A stretch of 64,000 bases of DNA from Bog-159 sp050008575 (GTDB taxonomy: Bacteria > Acidobacteriota > Terriglobia > Bryobacterales > Bryobacteraceae): assembly GCA_050008575.1 (NCBI GenBank), contig JBEKMJ010000017.1, positions 34,213 to 98,212 on the forward strand, given 5' to 3'. Each line of letters begins with the position of its first letter. The stretch's first letter is position 1. The notes under the pieces are model-generated. The model ran no database searches and was not told the origin of the DNA. It worked only from the letters and a program-made list of their open reading frames with translations. The position numbers and the translations under genes are program-made. This document shows, piece by piece, positions 57,971 through 64,000 of the stretch.

Positions 57971-60832
57971 ATGGACTCGCACAACGTTGATCTGAAGCAG
58001 ACCGTCAATCTGCCCCGCACCGCCTTTTCGATGAAGGCCAACCTCTCACAGGCCGAGCCGAAGATGCTCGAACGCTGGGAGGGCGAGCGTCTCTACGCCC
58101 AAATCCGAGCCGCGCGCGCCGGCCGCCCCACTTACATTCTGCACGACGGCCCGCCCTACGCCAATGGCCGCATCCACATGGGCACCGCGTTCAACAAGAT
58201 CCTGAAGGATTTCATCGTCAAATCCAAGACCATGGCGGGCTTCGATGCGCCCTATGTCCCCGGTTGGGACTGCCACGGGCTGCCCATCGAAATCAAGGTC
58301 GATAGCGAACTCGGCGCGCGCAAAGCCCAAATGACGCCGGCCGAAATCCGCGTCGAATGCCGCAAATACGCCGAAAAATTCGTCGATCTGCAGCGCACGG
58401 ATTTCAAGCGCCTGGGCGTGTTCGGCCGCTGGGACGAGCCGTATCTCACCATGAGCGCGCAGTACCAGTCGGTGATCGCGGCCGCTTTCGTGGAGTTCCT
58501 GGATCGGGGCTACGTCTACAAGGGCCTGAAGCCGGTGCACTGGTGCATGCGCGACCGCACCGCGCTGGCCGAAGCCGAAGTCGAATACAGCGACCATTCC
58601 AGCCCGTCGATCTGGGTACGCTTCGCGCTCACTTCCGATCCCGCGAAGATCGATCCGGCGCTCGCCGGCCAGCACGTCTACGGCCTGATCTGGACCACTA
58701 CGCCCTGGACGATTCCGGCCAACATGGCCATCGCCTTTCATCCGAAGTATGAGTACGCCGCGGTCGAGCCGCACCATACTGAGCCGCACCATACGGAGCC
58801 GCGACCGTCAGGGAGCGGTCCCGCCCCCATCTACATCGTGGCGGCCGACCTCTTGAATGTCACCGCCGAAAAGTGCGGCTGGACCGGCTATGAAGTACTG
58901 GCGCGCTTCCCCGGTGCGCGTCTGGAAGGCACGGTCTTCCATCACCCATTCCTGGAACGCGATTCGCTTGGCATTTTGGCCGATCACGTCACGCTGGAAC
59001 AGGGCACCGGCGCTGTCCACACCGCGCCCGGACATGGCCAGGAAGATTACGTCGTCGGACGGCAGTACGGCATCGAGACCTATTGTCCGGTGGATGCCGG
59101 CGGCCGTTTCTATCATGCCGAAGGCGCCGCGGGCCGCCTGCCCGAAGAGATCGTCGGCAAAACCGTTTGGGAAGCCAACCCCATCGTCATGGGGATATTG
59201 ACCGGGCATCATGCCCTGCTGGCCGCCGAGAAGATCGAGCACAGCTATCCGCATTGCTGGCGCTGCCACAAGCCCACCATCTTCCGCGCCACCGAACAGT
59301 GGTTCATCGGCATGGACCGCAACGATTTCCGCCAGCACGCGCTGGAGGCCATCCGCCAGGTGCGCTGGATGCCCGAGTGGGGCCAGGAGCGCATCTCCAA
59401 CATGATCGCCGTACGCCCCGATTGGTGCATCTCGCGCCAGCGTGTGTGGGGTGTGCCTATCATCGTCTTCTATTGCGAGCAGTGCCGCGAGCCGATCGTC
59501 GACCGCAAAATTCTGGACGGCATCGTGCAGCTCTTTGCCGAGCATACGGCCGACGTCTGGTATCAGCGCACCGCGGCCGAATTGCTGCCGCCCGGCGTGG
59601 CCTGCGCCAAGTGTGGCGCGACGGAGTTCAGCAAGGAAAGCGATATCCTGGACGTCTGGTTCGATTCCGGATCGAGCCACCTGGCCGTGCTCACCGCCGC
59701 CAACGACCTACCCTGGCCCGCGGATCTATATATCGAAGGCGGCGATCAATATCGCGGCTGGTTCCACAGCTCCCTGCTGATAGGCGTGGGACTCAAGGGC
59801 CGCTCGCCTTACCGCGCCTGCGCGCTGAACGGATGGGTGCTGGATGGCCAGGGCCGCGCCATGCACAAATCGCTCGGCAATTCCATCGAGCCCGACCAGA
59901 TCATCAAGCATCACGGGGCGGATCTGGTCCGGCTGTGGACGGCTTCGGTGGAGTTCCACGAAGATGTGCGGGTGTCGGAAGTGATCCTCACGCGATTGCA
60001 GGAGGCGTATCGCAAACTGCGCAATACTTTCCGCTACCTGCTGGGCAATCTTGCCGGCTTCGATCCGCGCAGCGATGCGGTGCCTGTGGATGAGATGCTG
60101 GAAATCGATCAATGGATCCTGCAGCGCGCCGAATCGTTGGTGGCCAACTGCCGCGGCTGGTACGATGAATTCGCGTTTCATAAGGTCTACCGCGCGCTGT
60201 ACGATTTCGCCACGGTGGATCTGAGCGCCCTATATTTCGACGTGCTGAAAGACAGGCTTTACACCGCGGCCGCCAAGTCGCATGCGCGCCGCAGCGCGCA
60301 AACCGCGCTCTATCGCCTGGAATATGCGCTGGCGCGGTTGGTGGCGCCCATCCTCACGTTCACCGCCGAAGAAGTCTGGACGCACATGGGGCAGCCGGGC
60401 AGCGTCCACCTGGCACTGTTTCCCGAAGCCGCCGAACTGACCGAGGGACTGTCCGACGCCCACCGGAAACGTTCCGCGAATTGGGACCGTCTCATGAAAG
60501 TGAGGGAAGACGTGCTCAAGAGCCTCGAGCAGGCGCGCCAGGAGAAATTCATCGGCGCGCCTCTCGAGGCTCGGGTACGCCTGACGGCCAACTCCGATGT
60601 CTATCCTCTGTTGCAGGAATACTTGGGCGATCTCCCCGGGCTCTTCATTGTCTCGCAGGTGGAGGTAGCGCAGGCTTCAGCCGGCGACGGAATCTCAGTG
60701 AAAATTGAGCGCGCCGACGGCGCCAAGTGCGAGCGTTGCTGGAAATACACCACCGACACCGGCTCCGATCCGCGCTTCCCCACCATCTGCGCGGCCTGCG
60801 CCGCGGCCGTGAAGGAGACGCTGGGTGATTGA
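57971..60832 (+). CDS. ileS: isoleucyl-tRNA synthetase with an in-frame repeat insertion
   Basis: 953 aa. IleRS charges tRNA-Ile and edits valine. The class I HIGH-like motif is HMGT (69-72) in NGRIHMGTAF; the KMSKS-equivalent is MHKSLGN near 631, a known bacterial variant. Editing (CP1) domain sequence lies at about 180-400, and a zinc pair CERC...CAAC closes the protein, so it is full length. In the CP1 domain, residues 266-283 are EPHHTEPHHTEPRPSGSG, encoded by a family F repeat of 54 bp. The frame is kept. Leaderless start: TATTAT at 57956-57961 ends nine bases before ATG 57971. lspA follows with a GTGA-type overlap. Confidence 0.96.
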   Translation: MDSHNVDLKQTVNLPRTAFSMKANLSQAEPKMLERWEGERLYAQIRAARAGRPTYILHDGPPYANGRIHMGTAFNKILKDFIVKSKTMAGFDAPYVPGWDCHGLPIEIKVDSELGARKAQMTPAEIRVECRKYAEKFVDLQRTDFKRLGVFGRWDEPYLTMSAQYQSVIAAAFVEFLDRGYVYKGLKPVHWCMRDRTALAEAEVEYSDHSSPSIWVRFALTSDPAKIDPALAGQHVYGLIWTTTPWTIPANMAIAFHPKYEYAAVEPHHTEPHHTEPRPSGSGPAPIYIVAADLLNVTAEKCGWTGYEVLARFPGARLEGTVFHHPFLERDSLGILADHVTLEQGTGAVHTAPGHGQEDYVVGRQYGIETYCPVDAGGRFYHAEGAAGRLPEEIVGKTVWEANPIVMGILTGHHALLAAEKIEHSYPHCWRCHKPTIFRATEQWFIGMDRNDFRQHALEAIRQVRWMPEWGQERISNMIAVRPDWCISRQRVWGVPIIVFYCEQCREPIVDRKILDGIVQLFAEHTADVWYQRTAAELLPPGVACAKCGATEFSKESDILDVWFDSGSSHLAVLTAANDLPWPADLYIEGGDQYRGWFHSSLLIGVGLKGRSPYRACALNGWVLDGQGRAMHKSLGNSIEPDQIIKHHGADLVRLWTASVEFHEDVRVSEVILTRLQEAYRKLRNTFRYLLGNLAGFDPRSDAVPVDEMLEIDQWILQRAESLVANCRGWYDEFAFHKVYRALYDFATVDLSALYFDVLKDRLYTAAAKSHARRSAQTALYRLEYALARLVAPILTFTAEEVWTHMGQPGSVHLALFPEAAELTEGLSDAHRKRSANWDRLMKVREDVLKSLEQARQEKFIGAPLEARVRLTANSDVYPLLQEYLGDLPGLFIVSQVEVAQASAGDGISVKIERADGAKCERCWKYTTDTGSDPRFPTICAACAAAVKETLGD
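58766..58819. repeat. family F repeat inserted in ileS (54 bp, two 15-bp units plus core)
   Basis: Two 15-bp units of GAGCCGCACCATACK (58766 and 58781), then the core GAGCCGCGACCGTCAGGGAG with CGGT (58796-58819). The arrangement is as at 29375-29430. Total length is a multiple of three and free of stops in the ileS frame. Confidence 0.92.
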
Positions 60833-61316
60833 CAGCCGCTTCAAGGCCTACGGCCTCTCCGCGATAATATTCGCCATCGACCGCCTGACCAAGTCGTTCA
60901 TCGAGGCGCACGTATCGCCCTTCGACGTGCATCCGGTGATTCCCGGCTTCTTCGACATCGTCCATTCGCAGAATCGCGGCGTGGCTTTCGGGCTGATGAA
61001 CGATTCCACCTCGGCCTGGCGCACCGTGGTGCTGATCGTTTTCTCGGCTGCCGCGCTGCTGCTGGTGGCCGGACTGCTGTGGAAGGCGTCGCGTTTAGAC
61101 CGCTGGACTGCCGCCGGGCTGGCCTTGGTGCTGGGCGGCGCGGCCGGCAACCTGTTCGACCGCATCCTGTGGGGCCGCGTTACCGACTTCCTGGAATTCT
61201 ACATCGGCGACTTGCACTGGCCGACCTTCAACGTGGCCGACTCCTGCATCGTGATCGGCAGCGCTTTGCTGCTGCTGGAGCTGTTGCGGCCCAAGCGCCA
61301 GCCGGCGGGCGCCTGA
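60825..61316 (+). CDS. lspA: lipoprotein signal peptidase (signal peptidase II)
   Basis: 163 aa with four membrane helices. LspA cleaves lipid-modified prolipoproteins in the inner membrane. The two catalytic aspartates are D121 in GRVTDFLEFYI and D139 in FNVADSCIVIG, preceded by the conserved N109 and D112 in GAAGNLFDRILWG. GTG 60825 lies within the ileS 3' end (8-bp overlap) and the stop shares one base with lgt (TGATG). The ileS-lspA-lgt order makes lipoprotein maturation depend on the synthetase transcript, as in many bacteria. Confidence 0.97.
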   Translation: MIDSRFKAYGLSAIIFAIDRLTKSFIEAHVSPFDVHPVIPGFFDIVHSQNRGVAFGLMNDSTSAWRTVVLIVFSAAALLLVAGLLWKASRLDRWTAAGLALVLGGAAGNLFDRILWGRVTDFLEFYIGDLHWPTFNVADSCIVIGSALLLLELLRPKRQPAGA

Positions 61317-62116
61317 TGCTGCCGCGTCTGTTCCACATCGGCAGCTATTCACAGGCGACCTACGGAGTGCTGGTGGCGCTGGCGTTCCTGGTAGCGCTAT
61401 CCCTGATCGCGCGCCTGGCGCGGCGCGCCTCGCTCGACAGCGACGCCGTCGTGAACCTCGGGATCGTCTGCGGGCTCAGCGCCATCGTGGGCGCCAAGAT
61501 CATGATGTATCTGGTCGACATCCCATACTATGCCCGCAATCCCGGCGAGATCTTTTCGTTAGCCAGCCTGCAGGCCGGAGGCGTTTTCTATGGTGGCCTG
61601 ATCGGGGCCTTGATCGCAGCCGTGGTCTACATTCGCCGCCACCATCTTCCGGCCCTCCCCACGGCGGACGTATTCGCGCCCGGTATCGCACTGGGGCACG
61701 GCATCGGCCGGTTGGGTTGCTTTGCGGCGGGCTGCTGTTGGGGCCGGGAGACGAAGCTGCCGTGGGGCGTGACGTTCACCAACCCGGTGGCCCACGAATT
61801 AGTGGGCGTGCCGCTGGGCATCAAGCTGCATCCCACGCAGTTGTACGAATCGGCCGCCGAGTTTGTCATCTTCGGCATCCTCTACTGGCGCATCCGCCGG
61901 CGGCATGCGCCGGGCGCCGTGATCAGTCTGTACCTGATTCTGTATTCCGGAGTCCGGTTCCTGGTGGAGTTTGTGCGGGATCACCCGGGCGAGCCTAATC
62001 CGTTCGGGGGCCCGCTGAACACCTCGCAGTGGATCTCGCTGGTACTGGCCGCGCTGGGCGCCGCCTACTTCGTGCGCCAGCACACACATGTCGGGCTTGC
62101 AGTACAAAAGCAGTGA
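61316..62116 (+). CDS. lgt: phosphatidylglycerol:prolipoprotein diacylglyceryl transferase
   Basis: 266 aa with seven predicted helices. Lgt attaches diacylglyceryl from phosphatidylglycerol to the lipobox cysteine, the step before LspA. The Lgt signature GRLGCFAAGCCWGRET (131-146), the YGGLIGAL segment near 92-99 and the HPTQLYE motif (172-178) are all intact. Its ATG shares one base with the lspA stop. The broken EEP gene starts at 62113, overlapping the lgt stop. Confidence 0.97.
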   Translation: MLPRLFHIGSYSQATYGVLVALAFLVALSLIARLARRASLDSDAVVNLGIVCGLSAIVGAKIMMYLVDIPYYARNPGEIFSLASLQAGGVFYGGLIGALIAAVVYIRRHHLPALPTADVFAPGIALGHGIGRLGCFAAGCCWGRETKLPWGVTFTNPVAHELVGVPLGIKLHPTQLYESAAEFVIFGILYWRIRRRHAPGAVISLYLILYSGVRFLVEFVRDHPGEPNPFGGPLNTSQWISLVLAALGAAYFVRQHTHVGLAVQKQ

Positions 62117-62936
62117 TTACATTCCTCTGCTGGAACCTAAACCGAAGACCGCTTCAGCATCTGATTTCCGAACTCGCGAGATCCAGGGACGTGGACGTTT
62201 TGGTCCTTCTGGAGTGTGCCATCCAGGTCGGAGACCTACTCGCCGCACTTAACCAGGGGGACGCACCTATCTTTCACTACGCTCCCAACCGGGCAGAAGC
62301 TCCCGACGAAGCCATCAAGATATTCACCCGATTCACACCTGAATTCGTCGATCCTTTGGAAGACGGCGCTCGTTATACAATCCGCCGCTTGAGTCTTCCA
62401 ATGCGTACGGACATTCTTCTTGCCGCGCTCCATCTGCCAAGCAAGCTTCACGCCAGCTAAAGCAGCCAAATTCTCGCCTGCTCGCAATGGGCGGAGACTA
62501 TTGCGCGGGCGGAAAGTCGGGCCGGCCACACCCGAACGGTCGTTGTGGGCGATCTAAATATGAATCCGTTCGAGGCTGGCGTGGTGGGACGGGAGGCTTT
62601 CACGCCACGATGGCCCGCTCGGAAGCACTCCGAGTTCAGCGCACGGTCAGCGGCCAACAGTATCCGTTCTTCTACAATCCGATGTGGGGATGCTTTGGTG
62701 AGCGCGATGAAACGCCGGCGGGCACATACTTCTACGATTCCAGCGAACACGTGAGCTATTATTGGAATATGTTCGACCAAGTGCTGTTGCGTCCGAGCCT
62801 GGTTGACCGACTGCCGCCAGAGGGCGTGGAGATCGTTACGCGCGCTGGGGACGTCTCCCTTCTCGCGGCGAATGGCCGCCCCGACAAATCCGTGGGGTCG
62901 GACCATCTCCCAGTATTGTTCGGACTGGAACTCTGA
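62113..62936 (+). pseudogene. broken endonuclease/exonuclease/phosphatase (EEP) family protein
   Basis: About 272 codons if repaired. The first part (GTG 62113) reads VITFLCWNLNRRPLQHLISE and DVLVLLECAIQV, typical EEP motifs for metal binding. It ends at TAA 62458-62460; the same frame continues with TVVVGDLNMNPFEAGVVGRE, the central GDxN motif. Near 62600 the frame shifts and continues AFHATMARSEALRVQRTVSG, then YDSSEHVSYYWNMFDQVLLR and GSDHLPVLFGLEL, the closing SDH motif. So one nonsense codon and one frameshift separate the parts. Genuine pseudogene or sequencing error cannot be told here. A small partner gene follows by 8 bp. Confidence 0.82.
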
Positions 62937-62944
62937 GTGCCTTT

Positions 62945-63325
62945 ATGCCGGAACTGAATGAAGACCTTTGGCCATCGGATCTTGGGATCGCTTCCATTGT
63001 TACGCCTGCCGCGATCATAAGGGCGCAGGCCGCCTTGCTAGCCGAGAAGACTAAGGGGATATTGGAAGCTGTCGTCGAGACCTCATCAATTGGCCCTAAT
63101 ATTCGCCATTCCTTTGTGATTAAAGTGCCGGCATTGGGCAACTACCGCTACGCGCTGTTCAGCGTCCACCACCCCGTGGAGTTGTACCCGGTCGTGATCG
63201 AAGGCGCGACTCCGAGCCGGCTAGAGGACGAAGACGCCCTGCGTGAATGGCTCCGTCGCATGTTCGCGTCGGATGCAACCAAGCGGATAATCGCAAGCCT
63301 CTACTCCCAGGCCAGTGGCCTCTAG
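62945..63325 (+). CDS. small hypothetical protein, partner of the EEP gene
   Basis: 126 aa, unrecognised. It starts MPELNEDLWPSDLGIASIVT and has IRHSFVIKVPALGNYRYALF with VHHPVELYPVVIEG, suggesting a small alpha/beta fold. The end is LREWLRRMFASDATKRIIAS followed by LYSQASGL. No membrane or signal sequences are seen. The short distance to the EEP gene and same direction point to a co-expressed pair. I cannot assign a function. Confidence 0.68.
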   Translation: MPELNEDLWPSDLGIASIVTPAAIIRAQAALLAEKTKGILEAVVETSSIGPNIRHSFVIKVPALGNYRYALFSVHHPVELYPVVIEGATPSRLEDEDALREWLRRMFASDATKRIIASLYSQASGL

Positions 63326-63348
63326 ACGGCCGGGCCCAACGGGCCGCG

Positions 63349-63706
63349 CTAACGAAGAATATCGAATCCCGCCGTGCGGAAATGCTCATCGAAGGTAAAC
63401 GCCTTCCGGATCGACATCTTTCGCATCACCGCGAAACTGACGCAATCGATAGCGTTGGCCCCCGCGGGTCCCCATCGGGCGAACAGGTCCCATCCCTCGG
63501 ATTGCATTGCGGCATCCGGGTAGACGATCGAAATGTCCGGGCTGAGGCGGGCCTCCCGCAGAAAGCAGCGAGATCGTCTCGTTGACGACCAACGTCGAAG
63601 TGAAGAAGGCGATGCCGGGCCGCACCGCACGCAAAGCCTTTTCATGCCACCGATCGCCTGGCATGATACGGGCGATGTAGAAGCTGGTGTCGACAAACGC
63701 GGTCAT
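63349..63706 (-). pseudogene. vapC: vapC PIN-domain toxin with a frameshift
   Basis: From ATG 63706 the frame reads MTAFVDTSFYIARIMPGDRW, then FFTSTLVVNETISLL, the first part of a PIN domain with its first Asp and the Glu. Around 63545-63565 the frame must change by one base to give LSPDISIVYPDAAM, then GANAIDCVSFAVMRKMSIRK with FTFDEHFRTAGFDILR. This restores the second and third acidic residues. The gene is complete apart from that single indel. It overlaps vapB by ATGA. It may be an inactivated toxin or a sequencing error. Confidence 0.82.
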
Positions 63707-63933
63707 TTGTAGAGGATCTCATCGACTCTGGCCGAGAGGTCCGTGTCGGGAGCGTCCACCAGGTTGGTAATTGAGGCGAACGGGTCGCCGGTTGCCACGG
63801 ATTTCTTCTCGCGCAGCCGAATCACCATCGTTTCGCGGATGAACTGCGCCAGCGGCTGCCTCTCCCTCGATGCCGTTCGCTTCAACTCCAGAGCCAAATC
63901 GTCGGGAAGCGTAATTTGAAATTTGACGCTCAT
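63703..63933 (-). CDS. vapB: VapB-like ribbon-helix-helix antitoxin
   Basis: 76 aa. The N-terminal ribbon-helix-helix (VKFQITLPDDLALELKRTAS, then LAQFIRETMVIRLRE) is followed by an acidic C-terminal tail (LVDAPDTDLSARVDEILYK) that should wrap the toxin. It lies upstream of the PIN toxin and overlaps it by four bases. Its promoter has TATAAT close to the start. Confidence 0.9.
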   Translation of the reverse strand: MSVKFQITLPDDLALELKRTASRERQPLAQFIRETMVIRLREKKSVATGDPFASITNLVDAPDTDLSARVDEILYK

Positions 63934-63939
63934 GGCATC

Positions 63940-63945
63940 ATTATA
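63940..63945 (-). promoter_or_regulatory. putative -10 element of vapBC
   Basis: TATAAT on the complementary strand, six bases before the ATG at 63933; again consistent with a leaderless start. VapB/RHH proteins usually bind near this position. Confidence 0.5.
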
Positions 63946-64000
63946 CGTCTATACGGATGATGATGGCAAGCCCAATCACCCAATCACCCAATCCGCCAAC

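Noticed and set aside
59855..59885. MHKSLGN in IleRS as a damaged KMSKS signature
   Set aside because: This variant is known to occur in functional bacterial IleRS proteins, and the surrounding sequence is normal.

Overview
The window looks like chromosome from an acidobacterium of the Solibacter/Bryobacter group (Bryobacterales). The evidence is consistently high GC, an intact 'ADOP'-type MacB/FtsX permease plus two decayed copies, a TIGR03437-like C-terminal domain on a GH5 enzyme, a 14-copy GloVer-type repeat protein, and hairpin repeats in many intergenic spaces. The assignment is by recognition, not by search. No rRNA, tRNA, CRISPR array, prophage, integrase or transposase gene was recognised.

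Layout. 1-6.7 kb: a secreted-protein fragment, an amino-sugar pair (ROK kinase and GlmS-like SIS protein), ispG, a DUF2203 protein and an ADOP permease. 6.9-15 kb: a secreted GloVer protein, a two-gene unit pairing a TPR/beta-barrel protein with a glycoside hydrolase, and a PQQ-type beta-propeller. 15-24.3 kb: a Ser/Thr kinase facing a three-gene outer-membrane assembly operon (Omp85, SurA-like, TamB). 24.4-34.2 kb: hicBA, a methyltransferase, membrane proteins, a DUF5009 acyltransferase-like protein, a GH5 enzyme and an ECF sigma/VOC pair. 34.4-42.3 kb: a serine hydrolase, DinB, a Tat-exported isomerase-like protein, AraC, a VOC protein, permease and toxin remnants, two overlapping TIR genes, and folE with two PTPS/QueD paralogues. 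42.4-54 kb: TlpA, a GlcD-like oxidase, an esterase, secreted proteins, a nucleotidyltransferase, SirB1-like, M28 peptidase and amidohydrolase genes. 54-64 kb: a membrane protein, a decayed stretch, larE, the ileS-lspA-lgt operon, a broken EEP-family nuclease with a small partner, and vapBC with a frameshifted vapC.

Genes that appear to work together: ROK and SIS in amino-sugar phosphate metabolism; Omp85, SurA-like and TamB in outer-membrane assembly; the TPR/barrel protein and the hydrolase, perhaps in exopolysaccharide export or trimming; folE with two QueD-type enzymes in pterin or 7-deazaguanine synthesis; and ileS-lspA-lgt, with lipoprotein maturation genes behind a housekeeping synthetase.

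The most striking feature is a set of small palindromic repeats (families A-F in the entries). They fill most intergenic gaps, stack in tandem and form a 94-bp composite found twice with one difference. They also enter genes: in frame inside ileS and an M28 peptidase, as start or stop codons, and as C-terminal tails. The best candidates for an undescribed system are the double-TIR cassette, the broken EEP nuclease with its partner, and the in-frame repeat insertion process.
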